Below are positions 1 to 9,568 of a stretch of 64,000 nt of DNA, piece by piece (position 1 is the stretch's first letter; each line of letters starts with the position of its first letter). The stretch is taken from positions 558,001 to 622,000 of the forward strand of contig NZ_JAKJHW010000001.1 in the NCBI RefSeq assembly GCF_021646685.1, written 5' to 3'. The notes below the pieces were generated by a model. The model saw only the letters and a list, made by a program, of their open reading frames with translations. It ran no database searches and had not been told where the DNA came from. The position numbers and the translations under genes were made by a program. Source of the stretch: Pseudalkalibacillus salsuginis (GTDB lineage: Bacteria; Bacillota; Bacilli; Bacillales; Fictibacillaceae).

Positions 1-584
1 TCACCCATCTTCCCGGCACCAATGATCAATACATTCTTTCCTTCAAGTCCATCGAAAATTTTCTTAGCCAGTTCGACTGCAGCATAGCTCACAGATACTG
101 CATTCTCTCCAATTTCAGTTTCGGAATGAGAGCGCTTTGCCAACGTGATCGCCTTTTTGAACAACTCGTTGAACACAGTACCGGTTGTCCCTGTTTCTTG
201 TGCAGTCAAAAAGCTTGAACGCACTTGTCCAAGGATTTGGGTTTCCCCCAGGATCATCGAGTCCAGTCCACAAACCACCTTGAAGAGATGGTCTATGGCA
301 TCCTCCCGTTCACGAATTTGTAAGTATGGGTTCAACAAATCTTTATCTAATGAAAACCAATCCGCTAAAAATGCTTTTATATAATATCGCCCTGTATGCA
401 ACTGATCAGCGACGGCGTAGATTTCAGTACGGTTGCAGGTCGATACGATCACACATTCCAGTACGCTTTTCGTGTTTCTAAGCGACTGTAAAGCCAACTC
501 CAATTCACCAGGTTGAAAAGATACTTTTTCCCGTATTTCAACCGGAGCTGTCTTATGGTTCAGCCCAACTTTTAAAATGTGCAT
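1..584 (-). CDS. hemA: Glutamyl-tRNA reductase, N-terminal part (cut by window edge)
   Basis: First 194 codons of glutamyl-tRNA reductase, which uses NADPH to reduce glutamyl-tRNA(Glu) to glutamate-1-semialdehyde, the committed step of C5 haem synthesis. The protein begins [19 protein letters not shown], has the catalytic motif STCNRTEIY with Cys50, and reaches the start of the NADPH-binding Rossmann fold (LIIGAGKMG) at the window edge. ATG at 584 follows a strong GGGGGTGA ribosome site. In B. subtilis hemA directly follows ysxC; here about 3.7 kb of other genes separates them, so hemA probably has its own promoter in 585-823. The 3' end and the rest of the hem operon lie outside the window. 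Confidence 0.95.
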   Translation of the reverse strand, partial: MHILKVGLNHKTAPVEIREKVSFQPGELELALQSLRNTKSVLECVIVSTCNRTEIYAVADQLHTGRYYIKAFLADWFSLDKDLLNPYLQIREREDAIDHLFKVVCGLDSMILGETQILGQVRSSFLTAQETGTTGTVFNELFKKAITLAKRSHSETEIGENAVSVSYAAVELAKKIFDGLEGKNVLIIGAGKMG

Positions 585-853
585 CGTCCGTCACCCCCTG
601 TATTTATGTAAATGAGTATATATAATTTCCCAATAGCCATTATAGCATGTCCAATCAATTATTATTCGAAACAAATGTGAACAGTGTTTGAAAGTCTTAT
701 GGTATGATTTTTAATAGATAAAATCAGCATTCCCTTTTACACCAAATTTTAGTATCTCATAGGTTTCCAAGCTCCATACAAATCTAATGTACCAAATTTC
801 GAAGGTTTTCGCAAAAGAACAGCATGATTTTTGAGCTCTGTGAGGAGGAGATT

Positions 854-1318
854 ATGAAACAAGGTATTTTTCCAGGAACATTGATTGCAGGTTTAGGTGT
901 CTATTTTTTGTCAAAGCAATGGTCTGTTCCTTTTATTAGTGAGATCGATGCCCTTCCTGCATTCTTATTGATCATCGGGATAGCATTCCTATTACAAAGG
1001 AATGAACCTTACGCTCTGTTTTCCGGTGTAGTCATTTGCGGTATTGCTTTCCATTACTATGCCAGCGGTAATATCGCCAATTGGCCAGCCTTATGGATCG
1101 TATATTTTCTTAGTATCGGCACAGGATTTCTTCTGCAATATAATCGAACGAAGCAGAGCGGCTTATGGATCGGTGCAGTCCTGACTATCATTTCCCTGAT
1201 TGCACTTTTTTCAACTAATACAAAGGGAATCATCCGTACGATCATCAATTATACCGAACAATTTTGGGCAGTAATCCTGATTGTCATCGGATTTTATTTG
1301 ATTAAACGAAAAAAATGA
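854..1318 (+). CDS. Small polytopic membrane protein, LiaI/LiaF transmembrane-like
   Basis: 154-residue hydrophobic protein with five to six predicted membrane helices and a basic tail (IKRKK). ATG at 854 is chosen because GAGGAGG lies just upstream; an in-frame ATG at 824 has no comparable site. The helix pattern and short length resemble the transmembrane region of LiaF/LiaI-type (DUF5668-like) proteins involved in envelope stress, but I see no C-terminal LiaF domain and no regulator next door. It is one of four plus-strand protein genes here and faces the amino-acid transporter operon tail-to-tail. The function is not recognised; the family call is inference from topology. Confidence 0.7.
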   Translation: MKQGIFPGTLIAGLGVYFLSKQWSVPFISEIDALPAFLLIIGIAFLLQRNEPYALFSGVVICGIAFHYYASGNIANWPALWIVYFLSIGTGFLLQYNRTKQSGLWIGAVLTIISLIALFSTNTKGIIRTIINYTEQFWAVILIVIGFYLIKRKK

Positions 1319-1329
1319 CTCTTGCCTAT

Positions 1330-1444
1330 AAAAGCGGAATCGCCCTGTTTAGCCACGAAGGTCACTGGAAGTCCGACGAGGAGGCTGTCGCCGCAGCAGG
1401 AGGACTGAAGTGATCCGAGTGGTTGGGCGGTGAAGCTGGACATC
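1330..1444 (+). repeat. Structured intergenic repeat, copy R1 (short form)
   Basis: First of eight copies of an intergenic family, short form. The layout is a basal arm CGCCC (1341-1345) pairing with GGGCG (1425-1429), CCAC pairing with GTGG, GGTCACT with AGTGATCC, AGTCC (1370-1374) with GGACT (1402-1406), and an apical CGAC/GTCG hairpin closing a GAGGAGGCT loop. It is followed directly by copy R2, making the only tandem pair. It lies in the convergent gap between the 854-1318 gene and the amino-acid transporter operon. Confidence 0.85.
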
Positions 1445-1563
1445 AAAAGCGGAATCGCCCCTGGTTAGCCACGAAGGTCACTGGAAGTCTGACGAGGAGG
1501 CTGTCACCGGCGAAGGAGGACTGAAGTGATCCGAGTGGTTGGGCGGTGAAGCTGGACATCACT
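1445..1563 (+). repeat. Structured intergenic repeat, copy R2 (short form)
   Basis: Second member of the tandem pair, about 90 percent identical to R1 by eye. Its apical stem is TGAC (1490-1493) with GTCA (1503-1506), where R1 has CGAC with GTCG, a compensatory change. Basal arms are 1456-1460 with 1541-1545 and 1469-1472 with 1535-1538. A weaker extension shared with R3 and R8 (to about 1592) runs right up to the terminator of the transporter operon. Confidence 0.85.
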
Positions 1564-1592
1564 TCACCGAAATTTTTGCTTTCTTATCTTTG

Positions 1593-1626
1593 AAAAAAGG
1601 TGTGACCAGTGATGGTCACACCTTTT
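1593..1626 (-). terminator. Terminator of the amino-acid ABC transporter operon
   Basis: Inverted repeat with arms AAGGTGTGACCA and TGGTCACACCTT around a 4-base loop, followed on the minus strand by a T-run. It lies just past the ATPase stop codon. Confidence 0.9.
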
Positions 1627-1629
1627 ACT

Positions 1630-2376
1630 TTAGAGTATGGAACTTAAGAAATCCTTCGTACGTTGTTCTTTCGGGTTGTTGAAAAGTTCTTGCGGCTCGC
1701 CCCGTTCAACAATTCGTCCATCATGCATATAAAAGACCCAATCACCTACTTCACGGGCAAAGCCCATTTCATGGGTAACGACGACCATCGTCATCCCTTC
1801 TCTCGCCAGCTGTTTCATTGTCGATAAGACTTCCCCGACAAGCTCAGGATCTAATGCTGATGTAGGCTCGTCAAAAAGCATGATGTCCGGTTTCATCGCC
1901 AATGCCCTTGCAATAGCTACACGCTGTTTCTGTCCACCAGAAAGTTTAGATGGATAGACATCCGCTTTTTCAGCGAGCCCGACTTTTTCCAGTAATTCTT
2001 TCCCTTCTTTCTCAGCCTGGGATCTGTTCTTCCTTTTTACGACAAGTGGTGCTTCCATGACGTTTTGAAGTACCGTCTTATGAGGAAACAGGTTGAAGTG
2101 CTGGAATACCATTCCGATCTGTTCACGAACTTTATTCAAATTGTCTTTTTTAGGATCAATTTCTTTTCCTTCAACGATAATTTTTCCACCGTTTTTAATT
2201 TCCAAGAAATTCAGGCATCTGAGCAGGGTACTTTTCCCAGACCCACTTGCCCCGATCAAAACGACAACGTCATTTTCTTTGACTTCCATATCAATATCCT
2301 TCAGAACATGTAGATCACCAAAGCTCTTGTTCAGCTTTTCTATTTTGATCATTTCACGTTTTTCACTCAATATCAT
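1630..2376 (-). CDS. Polar amino-acid ABC transporter, ATP-binding subunit
   Basis: 248-residue ATPase of a polar amino-acid importer (GlnQ/ArtR/HisP family); it powers uptake through the permease encoded upstream. Walker [10 protein letters not shown] is at residues 42-50, then a Q-loop, the LSGGQKQR signature near 146, and Walker [13 protein letters not shown]. The ATG at 2376 sits 8 bases after the permease stop with AAGGGAGTGA before it; an internal ATG at 2352 ([11 protein letters not shown]) matches the usual family start and is an alternative. It is the last gene of a binding protein-permease-ATPase operon, the same order as B. subtilis artPQR, but substrate (Arg, Gln, Cys or other) cannot be assigned. 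Confidence 0.93.
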   Translation of the reverse strand: MILSEKREMIKIEKLNKSFGDLHVLKDIDMEVKENDVVVLIGASGSGKSTLLRCLNFLEIKNGGKIIVEGKEIDPKKDNLNKVREQIGMVFQHFNLFPHKTVLQNVMEAPLVVKRKNRSQAEKEGKELLEKVGLAEKADVYPSKLSGGQKQRVAIARALAMKPDIMLFDEPTSALDPELVGEVLSTMKQLAREGMTMVVVTHEMGFAREVGDWVFYMHDGRIVERGEPQELFNNPKEQRTKDFLSSIL

Positions 2377-2384
2377 TCACTCCC

Positions 2385-3044
2385 TTAATCACTCGCAGAT
2401 AGCTTTTTCTCCATCAAGCTGACAATGGTTGTTAATAGGAAGACAAGAATCAGATAGTAAACAGCTACAATCAATAAATAGGTCATAGAATCAAAGTTAT
2501 TCGATCCAGCTGTTGTAGCAACATTGAATAATTCATACATACCGATGAAGGCTGCTAATGAGGAGTCTTTCAATCCTATGATGAACTGATTACCGAGTGG
2601 AGGCAATGCTCTACGGAAAGCTTGCGGAAGAATGATTCTTCGCATAGTCAAAGCATTCGTCATACCTAATGAACGCCCAGCTTCCATTTGGCCTTTATCG
2701 ATCGATTGGATCGTGCCTCGAAAGATTTCTGCTATATAGGCACCGTTGTGAAAGGCAAGTGCCAATGTTGCAGACCAGAACCCTGAAATATTATATTCTG
2801 ATAACCCGAAATAAAAAATGAAGATTTGGACGATCAGTGGTGTCCCTCGGACGATATAAATATAAACATTCGCTATTGCTTCCAATACTTTGATTTTAGA
2901 AATCTTCAAAAATGCAAAGAAAAGACCTATAAATATTGCAATCAAGATAGAAACTGCCGTAACTTGAAGGGTTAAAAGCATCCCCTTGAAAAAGACTGGA
3001 TAACTATCGATGAACGTTTCAAAAAAATGCGAAAAACTTGGCAA
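2385..3044 (-). CDS. Polar amino-acid ABC transporter, permease
   Basis: 219-residue inner-membrane permease of the HisM/GlnP type, normally working as a homodimer when a single permease gene is present. About five helices are visible, and the EAA loop is present (EAGRSLGMTNALTMRRIILP region, residues near 140-160), which docks with the ATPase. The start is a TTG at 3044: AAGGAGATGATA lies upstream at good spacing and there is no in-frame ATG. It lies between the binding-protein gene and the ATPase gene; a strong hairpin at 3139-3162 separates it from the binding protein. Confidence 0.93.
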   Translation of the reverse strand: MPSFSHFFETFIDSYPVFFKGMLLTLQVTAVSILIAIFIGLFFAFLKISKIKVLEAIANVYIYIVRGTPLIVQIFIFYFGLSEYNISGFWSATLALAFHNGAYIAEIFRGTIQSIDKGQMEAGRSLGMTNALTMRRIILPQAFRRALPPLGNQFIIGLKDSSLAAFIGMYELFNVATTAGSNNFDSMTYLLIVAVYYLILVFLLTTIVSLMEKKLSASD

Positions 3045-3138
3045 GGTGTATCATCTCCTTAAAGCACCGATATCAAGCTGGTATGATTGTATGGTTCATG
3101 CCTTTGGAAAAGTTATGCAATACATATGATAAGAAACA

Positions 3139-3165
3139 AATGTGCGCAAAGCTGCGCACATTCGT
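3139..3165 (-). terminator. Intercistronic stem-loop after the binding-protein gene
   Basis: Ten-base-pair arms (AATGTGCGCA and TGCGCACATT) around a 4-base loop, followed on the minus strand by TTGTTTCTT. It lies between the binding-protein and permease genes. Its position suggests partial termination or 3' end protection, giving more binding protein than membrane subunits, a common design in such operons (inference). Confidence 0.75.
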
Positions 3166-3185
3166 CATTCTTTCCTAGTCAAAAT

Positions 3186-3983
3186 TTATTTACCTTCAGG
3201 ATCAGATGTAATGTCATCCCCGAAGTACTTTTCACTTAGCTTTTTCAATGTACCATCTTCTCTAAGTTTCTCTAAAGCTGCATTGATATCTTTAAGTAGT
3301 TTATCGTTGTCTTTGGCAACAGCGATTGCTTGCTCACTTCGTCCTAAAAGTTCTTTTCCTTCGATATTGAAGCCATTCCCGATCGCTTCTTTACCAGTAA
3401 TAAAATCAGTGATGACCGCGTCGTGCTTCCCTTCACTCAAAGCTTCAAGTGCTGTCACGTCACTGTCATAAATTTTGATGTTATCGGTCATTTCTTCCGC
3501 TGATTTTGCATATGTCGACCCTTTTGAGACAGCGATTTCCTTATCTTTCAAGTCATCTTTTGTTTCAATATCACTATCTGATCTTGTGAAAATCTGTGGA
3601 CCAGAATAGTAGTATGGAATGGAAAAATCCACATGCTCTGCTCGTTCCTCGTTAATGGTATGACTTGCAACCGCAGCATCAAATCGTCCAGTCTTTACCC
3701 CTTCAACGATACTTGCAAACTTGAACTTTTGTGGATTAGGCTCCAATCCTAATTCTTTGGCTATTGCCTCTGCTACTTCGATATCAAATCCAGTCATTTC
3801 ACCATTTGCATCCGTTGAACTGAATGGTTTGAACTCACCCGAAGATGCGTAAGTGAACTTTCCATCTTCCTTGAGATCGTATTCCCCATTTGCTCCGTCC
3901 CCATCTTCTGAACCGCCTCCACAGGCTGCCAGAAGCATTGAAAACAATAAGATCATGACTGCCCATAAGCTAACTTTTCTCAT
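3186..3983 (-). CDS. Polar amino-acid ABC transporter, substrate-binding lipoprotein
   Basis: 265-residue extracellular solute-binding protein (SBP_bac_3 fold). A lipoprotein signal ends in LLAAC with the acylated Cys at residue 21, followed by an acidic Gly/Ser linker. The mature part has typical family motifs: FKPFSSTDANGEMTGFDIEV near residue 52 and a VSKGSTYA-like hinge segment. It captures a polar amino acid outside the membrane for the downstream permease and ATPase. It is the first gene of the operon; ATG at 3983 has an AGAGGGT ribosome site. The ligand is not deducible by eye. In B. subtilis such a set is not found between ysxC and hemA, so the operon looks inserted here. Confidence 0.92.
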   Translation of the reverse strand: MRKVSLWAVMILLFSMLLAACGGGSEDGDGANGEYDLKEDGKFTYASSGEFKPFSSTDANGEMTGFDIEVAEAIAKELGLEPNPQKFKFASIVEGVKTGRFDAAVASHTINEERAEHVDFSIPYYYSGPQIFTRSDSDIETKDDLKDKEIAVSKGSTYAKSAEEMTDNIKIYDSDVTALEALSEGKHDAVITDFITGKEAIGNGFNIEGKELLGRSEQAIAVAKDNDKLLKDINAALEKLREDGTLKKLSEKYFGDDITSDPEGK

Positions 3984-4235
3984 TCTGTTTTGACCCTCTT
4001 TCTGTAGAATTTTGGATACTACTTACGAGAGAAACATACAGTGGTAAACAGTCACAAAAAACGATCCTATTATTTTTCAAAGAGTATGTAGACGAGGCAT
4101 TTATTCTTTCAGCCTACTTCACACACTCTACATTTCTCTCCACCACTGTACATTTCCCTTAACTGCGACGAACTAAACAGCACCAAAGCCCTGCTTTCTA
4201 TTAAAGTATCCACTGTATACCTTCTACATAAAAAC

Positions 4236-4276
4236 AAAAAAACCTCCTTGTTTTTTAAAACAGGGAGGTTTTTGTC
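4236..4276 (-). terminator. Terminator of the lonA-ysxC operon
   Basis: Arms AAAAACCTCC and GGAGGTTTTT around an A/T-rich loop, with a T-run on the minus strand, immediately downstream of the ysxC stop. Confidence 0.88.
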
Positions 4277-4279
4277 ACT

Positions 4280-4861
4280 TTATAAAAGGCTTTCGATTGT
4301 TGACCAGACTTTTTCTTTACCGAATGATGTTTCTGCAGAAAAAAGGTGTACTGACTCCCCTTTTTCCATCTGAAGGGTTTCACGGATCTGTTTGATATGC
4401 TGCTGGTGCTTGCCTTTTGGAATCTTATCCGCTTTTGTCGCAACGACAATTACGGGGATTTCAAAGTGCTTCAACCAATCAAACATCAATTGATCGTCCT
4501 TGGTTGGCGCATGGCGTAGATCGACTAGCAAAACAACAGCCTTCAATTTCTTGCTTTCCTTCAAATAGGTCTCTATCATCCGCCCCCAGGCATCACGTTC
4601 TTTTTTCGAGACTTTTGCAAATCCATACCCTGGAACATCGACAAAGTACATTACTTCATTCAAAAGGTAAAAATTCAAAGTTTGTGTCTTACCTGGTTTG
4701 GAAGATGTCCTGGCAAGAGCTTTACGATTGATCATTTTATTTATGAAAGAGGATTTACCTACATTCGAACGGCCAGCGAGTGCGATTTCCGGCTTCATGT
4801 CATTCGGGTATTGTTCCTTTTTTACGGCGCTGATAATCAGTTCAGCTGTATTTACTTTCAT
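4280..4861 (-). CDS. ysxC: Ribosome biogenesis GTPase YsxC/EngB
   Basis: 193-residue circularly ordinary TRAFAC GTPase needed for late 50S subunit assembly. G1 is GRSNVGKSS (residues 30-38), G3 is DVPGYG, and the G4 motif reads TKADK. Length equals the usual family size. The ATG overlaps the lonA stop by 4 bases (ATGA), so translation is probably coupled. The lonA-ysxC pair is conserved in Bacillus; here the operon ends at ysxC with its own terminator rather than running into hemA. Confidence 0.97.
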   Translation of the reverse strand: MKVNTAELIISAVKKEQYPNDMKPEIALAGRSNVGKSSFINKMINRKALARTSSKPGKTQTLNFYLLNEVMYFVDVPGYGFAKVSKKERDAWGRMIETYLKESKKLKAVVLLVDLRHAPTKDDQLMFDWLKHFEIPVIVVATKADKIPKGKHQQHIKQIRETLQMEKGESVHLFSAETSFGKEKVWSTIESLL

Positions 4862-7182
4862 TCTTGTCCACCTATCAATGCTTCTTTTAATACTTCATCT
4901 AAATGAGAAACTGGAATGAAGATAAGATCCTTCTTTACACTATCCGGAATATCATCCAAGTCTTTTTCATTTTCTTTAGGGAAAATGATTCTTTCAAGTC
5001 CTGCTCGATGGGCACTCAGTGTCTTTTCTTTCAATCCGCCAATCGGCAACACACGTCCCCGAAGGGTAATTTCCCCGGTCATGCCGACTTCTTTGCGCAC
5101 AGGACGGTTTGTCATTGCTGAAATGAGCGCTGTTGCCATCGTAATCCCTGCAGAGGGGCCATCCTTTGGTGTTGCACCTTCCGGGACATGGATATGAATA
5201 TCATTTTTTTCGGAAAACTCTGTATCGATATTCAATTCTTCAGCACGTGAACGGATATAACTGAATGCTGCTTGCGCCGATTCTTTCATGACATCGCCAA
5301 GTTTTCCAGTCAAGATCAACTTGCCTTTACCTGGTGAAACTGAGACTTCGATCGAAAGTGTATCACCGCCAGCTGTCGTATAAGCGAGACCTGTGGCAGT
5401 TCCGATTTGATCTTCCACTTCAGCTTGTCCATACCTGAATTTAGGTTTGCCGAGATAATCTCCCAGCGTTTTTTCTGTAATAATGACACGCTTTTTGTCG
5501 CCACCCACGATTTCTTTTGCCGCTTTTCGGCATAAGGATGCGATTTGACGTTCCAGGTTACGGACCCCCGCTTCACGCGTGTAGCGACGGATGACTTGCA
5601 TCAACGCTTCATCACGGATCTGAAGCTTGCCTTTGGTAAGACCATGTGCCTCTGTTTGTTTTTTTACAAGATATTGATTCGCTATATGAAGCTTTTCCAC
5701 TTCAGTATATCCAGCGATCTGTATCAATTCCATACGATCCAGCAGCGGACCAGGTATGGTTGAAATGTTGTTTGCAGTCGTTACAAATAAAACCTTTGAT
5801 AGATCATAAGGCTCTTCGATGAAGTGATCGCTGAACGTATTATTCTGCTCAGGATCTAGCACCTCTAGTAAAGCTGATGCAGGGTCCCCGCGGAAATCAT
5901 TAGACATTTTATCAATTTCATCAAGTAAGAACACAGGATTCACAGAGCCTGCTTTTTTCATCCCTTGGATAAGCCGTCCAGGCATCGCACCTACATATGT
6001 GCGGCGATGACCGCGAATTTCCGCTTCATCACGTACACCCCCCAGTGAAATTCTTACAAAATTCCGTCCAAGTGTACGCGCGATCGACCTTGCAAGGGAG
6101 GTTTTTCCAACCCCAGGAGGTCCGACCAAGCATAAAATCGGTCCTTTCAAAGAATTTGTAAGCTGTTGGACTGCAAGGTATTCAAGGACCCTTTCCTTCA
6201 CTTTCTCAAGGCCATAATGGTCCTCATTCAAGATTTTTTCGGCATGATTGATATCAAGGTTGTCTTCTGTCTCTTTCACCCAAGGTATGTTAAGCAGCCA
6301 ATCGATGTAATTTCGGATTACACCGCTTTCAGCAGAGTTTTGCGGCATCTTTTCATATCTGTCCAATTCTTTAAGCGCGGTATTCTGGACATTTTCAGGC
6401 ATTTGAGACTCTTCAATTTTTTCCCTTAATGATGTGACTTCCCCTGCTTTACCTTCCTTGTCACCAAGTTCCTTTTGGATCGCCTTCATTTGTTCACGAA
6501 GGTAATATTCTTTCTGAGTCCGTTCCATCGACTTTTTGACACGCTGGCCGATTTTCTTCTCAAGACCGAGTACTTCCTTTTCGTTATTCAATATCTTAAT
6601 GATTTTATTAAGCCGTTCTTTGGTTTCAAGTGTTTCTAAAATTTCTTGTTTTTGTTTTATTTTTAACGGTAAATGTGAAGAAACGATATCAGCTAGTCTG
6701 CCGGGCTCTTCAATGTCTTGAACAGAAGCGAGGGTCTCGGCTGTCACTTTCTTTGATAGGTTTATGTATTGTTCAAAATAGTGCAGCAATGTACGCATCA
6801 ATGCCATTTCTTCAGCATCTGCCTCTACGCGTTCTTCGATCAATTTTACATTCACTTCGATATATCCGATTTCATCATCGTCTTTATAAGAAGTGACTTC
6901 TCCGCGTTGTACACCTTCAACTAGTACCCTGATCGTTCCATTCGGGAGCTTCAGCATCTGATTGACTTTAACAATCGTCCCTAATTTATAAATTTCATCT
7001 TCCGTTGGATCTTCTATGGCCACTTCTTTTTGAGTGGATAAAAATATGTGCTGGTCATCCATCATTACTTGTTCAAGGGCTTGAACAGACTTCTTGCGTC
7101 CCACATCCAAGTGTAGTACCATTCCTGGATAAACAAGCAGTCCTCTTAGTGGCAACAATGGTATTGTTCTCGTTTGAGCCAT
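4858..7182 (-). CDS. lonA: ATP-dependent protease LonA
   Basis: 774-residue cytosolic AAA+ serine protease, the same length as B. subtilis LonA. It contains an N-terminal LON substrate-binding domain (to about 200), a coiled coil, the AAA module with Walker [12 protein letters not shown] near 355, and a C-terminal protease domain with the Ser of [14 protein letters not shown] and the downstream catalytic Lys. It degrades misfolded and regulatory proteins. Start ATG 7182 ([12 protein letters not shown]) is chosen over an upstream in-frame ATG at 7233 because GGAGGTG lies 8 bases before it. No CtsR operator was recognised in the 284-base upstream gap. Confidence 0.97.
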   Translation of the reverse strand: MAQTRTIPLLPLRGLLVYPGMVLHLDVGRKKSVQALEQVMMDDQHIFLSTQKEVAIEDPTEDEIYKLGTIVKVNQMLKLPNGTIRVLVEGVQRGEVTSYKDDDEIGYIEVNVKLIEERVEADAEEMALMRTLLHYFEQYINLSKKVTAETLASVQDIEEPGRLADIVSSHLPLKIKQKQEILETLETKERLNKIIKILNNEKEVLGLEKKIGQRVKKSMERTQKEYYLREQMKAIQKELGDKEGKAGEVTSLREKIEESQMPENVQNTALKELDRYEKMPQNSAESGVIRNYIDWLLNIPWVKETEDNLDINHAEKILNEDHYGLEKVKERVLEYLAVQQLTNSLKGPILCLVGPPGVGKTSLARSIARTLGRNFVRISLGGVRDEAEIRGHRRTYVGAMPGRLIQGMKKAGSVNPVFLLDEIDKMSNDFRGDPASALLEVLDPEQNNTFSDHFIEEPYDLSKVLFVTTANNISTIPGPLLDRMELIQIAGYTEVEKLHIANQYLVKKQTEAHGLTKGKLQIRDEALMQVIRRYTREAGVRNLERQIASLCRKAAKEIVGGDKKRVIITEKTLGDYLGKPKFRYGQAEVEDQIGTATGLAYTTAGGDTLSIEVSVSPGKGKLILTGKLGDVMKESAQAAFSYIRSRAEELNIDTEFSEKNDIHIHVPEGATPKDGPSAGITMATALISAMTNRPVRKEVGMTGEITLRGRVLPIGGLKEKTLSAHRAGLERIIFPKENEKDLDDIPDSVKKDLIFIPVSHLDEVLKEALIGGQE

Positions 7183-7448
7183 AGAAACACACCTCCAAAT
7201 TCTATTTGACAAACTGATTTGAAAAAACTTCACCCATACTAGTAGTCACGAAATATTCTTCAATGATACAGGGATCGGAGTGGATGAACATCAGCTTGAT
7301 TATCATGAGTTGAAATAGGTATTTCATCTTATCAATTCTACCCGTAAATCACATCTTTGTCTAATAAGTACTATTCCATTCAGCCTTTATTTTAGATGAT
7401 TTCTAGAATTATTCAATGTCCAGGAAATACGTTTTCACTAATCAAATT

Positions 7449-7486
7449 AAAAAAGAAAGCCCCGCCTCAAACGACCTTTGGCGAGG
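7449..7486 (-). terminator. Terminator of lonB, overlapping the coding end
   Basis: Arms CCTCGCC and GGCGGGG (one G-T pair) followed on the minus strand by CTTTCTTTTTT. The 5' arm lies inside the last lonB codons, so the stop codon at 7467-7469 is within the hairpin loop. Confidence 0.8.
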
Positions 7487-9134
7487 ACTCTTGCGCAGTG
7501 ATGCTATCGACTCTTTCTTTATTATACTTTTCCTTGAAGACGTGTTCGAAAACCTCATCTAGGTGATCGACATAAACAATTTCGATTCCTTTGATTTCCT
7601 TTAAAATCGATTGTTGGTTCTCTTTAGGGACAAAGACGGTCTGAACGCCTGCCTGACTTGCGGCTGAAACCTTTGCAAATACGCCTCCGACTGGTTTGAC
7701 ACTTCCATGTATACTGATTTCACCTGTCATGGCAATTTGGTTGTCGACCTTGATCCCTTTTATCGCTGAATAGATGGCTGTTGCAATCGCTATTCCTGCG
7801 GAAGGTCCATCAACTGGAGCGCCACCAGGGAAATTGATATGGATATCATAATTGTTGGACGGGACACCCATTCTTCTAAGAACTGTCAATACATTTTCGA
7901 CTGAGCTCTTTGCGAGGCTCTTCCTTCTTATCGATTTTGATTGACTTCCGATACTCTCCTCTTCAACAATCCCTGTGATCATGATCGAGCCTTTTTCTTT
8001 TGTAGGAATCACCGTCGCTTCAATCTCGAGTAATGCACCTGTATTCGGTCCATAAACAGCTAGCCCATTGATATAACCCTCTCGCGGGACCGGATGGATC
8101 TTTGACTCCATCCTAGGGGACAGCTGGCTTGAGTGAAGAACCCATTCGATATCATTTTTGGTTAAATGGTTTCGATCTTCCGTGATTGCTAACCCTGCTG
8201 CAATTTGTACACTATTGACAGCTTCTCGTCCATTCCGCGCATATTGGGATAGGAGGGTCAAAGCACTTTCCTCAATTGTAAAGCTGATTTTTTCCACCGC
8301 TCTTTTTGCAATTCGGATGATATCTTCAGCAGTCAGTTCTTTAAAGAATATTTCAAGACACCGTGATCGAATGGCTGGTGGGATCTCTTCTGGTGTACGA
8401 GTAGTCGCACCAATTAAGCGGAAATCTGCAGGTAATCCATTTTGGAAAATATCATGGATATGCTGGGGGATTTGAGTGTTTTCTTGACTATAATAGGCAC
8501 TTTCCAGGAAGACTTTTCGATCTTCAAGAACCTTCAACAGCTTATTCATTTGGATCGGATGAAGCTCACCGATTTCATCAATGAACAGTACACCCCCATG
8601 CGCATTCGTAACCGCTCCTTGTTTAGGCTGTGGAATTCCTGCTTGGCCCATCGCCCCCGCACCTTGGTAGATCGGATCATGCACAGAACCAATAAGGGGA
8701 TCGGCAATACCTCTTTCATCAAAACGGGCTGTCGTGGCATCCAGTTCCACAAAAACAGCAGTCGGTTTAAATGGAGACCGTCTATTTTTCTTAGCTTCTT
8801 CCAGTACAATTCTCGCAGCAGCTGTCTTCCCTACTCCTGGTGGTCCATAAATGATAACGTGTTGCGGATTGGGACCACATAGAGCTGCCTGTAACGCACG
8901 TATTCCTTCAGCTTGACCAATAATTTCATCAAAACGAGAAGGACGGACTTTTTCTGATAACGGTTCGCTTAACGAAATATTTCTCAGCTTACGAAGCTGA
9001 TCCATTTCTTTTCGTGATTCCTTATCTATCGAGACTTTCTGTGTCCGTTGGTTTCGTAATAAATTCCAGAAGTAGAGACCGATGATGATTCCGAAGAACA
9101 GCTGGATGACCAGTGCTATTCCTGTCCAACTCAT
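7467..9134 (-). CDS. lonB: Membrane-anchored Lon-like protease LonB
   Basis: 555-residue Lon-type protease of spore formers. An N-terminal transmembrane helix (about residues 4-23, GIALVIQLFFGIIIGLYFW) anchors it, followed by an AAA domain with Walker [12 protein letters not shown] and a C-terminal protease domain with the Ser of PVDGPSAGIAIATA. In B. subtilis LonB is made in the forespore under sigma-F. Start ATG 9134 is chosen because AGGAGGGGAAAG precedes it; an upstream in-frame ATG at 9185 has no ribosome site. It sits between clpX and lonA as in B. subtilis and ends in its own terminator. Confidence 0.95.
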   Translation of the reverse strand: MSWTGIALVIQLFFGIIIGLYFWNLLRNQRTQKVSIDKESRKEMDQLRKLRNISLSEPLSEKVRPSRFDEIIGQAEGIRALQAALCGPNPQHVIIYGPPGVGKTAAARIVLEEAKKNRRSPFKPTAVFVELDATTARFDERGIADPLIGSVHDPIYQGAGAMGQAGIPQPKQGAVTNAHGGVLFIDEIGELHPIQMNKLLKVLEDRKVFLESAYYSQENTQIPQHIHDIFQNGLPADFRLIGATTRTPEEIPPAIRSRCLEIFFKELTAEDIIRIAKRAVEKISFTIEESALTLLSQYARNGREAVNSVQIAAGLAITEDRNHLTKNDIEWVLHSSQLSPRMESKIHPVPREGYINGLAVYGPNTGALLEIEATVIPTKEKGSIMITGIVEEESIGSQSKSIRRKSLAKSSVENVLTVLRRMGVPSNNYDIHINFPGGAPVDGPSAGIAIATAIYSAIKGIKVDNQIAMTGEISIHGSVKPVGGVFAKVSAASQAGVQTVFVPKENQQSILKEIKGIEIVYVDHLDEVFEHVFKEKYNKERVDSITAQESSPKVV

Positions 9135-9363
9135 GCTTTCCCCTCCTATATGTATGTTTTCGTATCCATTAGTATCTCCGAGCATGTGTTGGACTAAACG
9201 TTATTTTAAGAAATGAATCGAGGAATTTGAATCAGAGTATTAGTCGAGGTGCTATTCGATCAAATACAAGAAAAGGATTAACTTCAGATTAAAAATTAAG
9301 GTTCACCCTCCTTGAATGATCGTATTCAAATAATGTTAGGCCAAAAGTACTTTTAAATCATCA

Positions 9364-9485
9364 AAAAAAGCGCAAGCGCCCTGTTCAACCACGAAAGTCG
9401 CTGGAAGTCCGACGAGGAGGCTGTCGCCGCCACAGGAGGGCTGAAGTGATCCAAGTGGGTGGGCGATGGAGCTAGACATTACTTC
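9364..9485 (+). repeat. Structured intergenic repeat, copy R3 (short form)
   Basis: Short-form copy in the clpX-lonB gap. Basal arms CGCCC (9377-9381) with GGGCG (9461-9465) and CCAC (9389-9392) with GTGG (9455-9458) are intact. The inner arm reads GTCGCT against AGTGAT, still pairable through two G-T pairs. An extension to about 9521 shared with R2 and R8 runs into the T-tract of the clpX terminator. A 78-codon minus-strand open frame through it is a by-product of the repeat. Confidence 0.85.
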
Positions 9486-9521
9486 TTCATCGAAACAAAA
9501 CTTTTGTACTTCCTTATCATT

Positions 9522-9559
9522 AAAAAAACACCCCGCCGAATGCACGCGGAGTGTTTTTA
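9522..9559 (-). terminator. Terminator of clpX
   Basis: Arms AAAACACTCCGC and GCGGGGTGTTTT with a short loop and minus-strand T-run, placed 9 bases after the clpX stop. Confidence 0.9.
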
Positions 9560-9568
9560 CACAATTGA

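Noticed and set aside
7210-7320. Short plus-strand protein-like frame (NDTGIGVDEHQLDYHELK) upstream of lonA
   Set aside because: Only about 32 codons, no start codon or ribosome site; may be chance.
7183-7466. CtsR or HrcA operator upstream of lonA
   Set aside because: No heptad direct repeat of the CtsR type and no CIRCE palindrome could be found.
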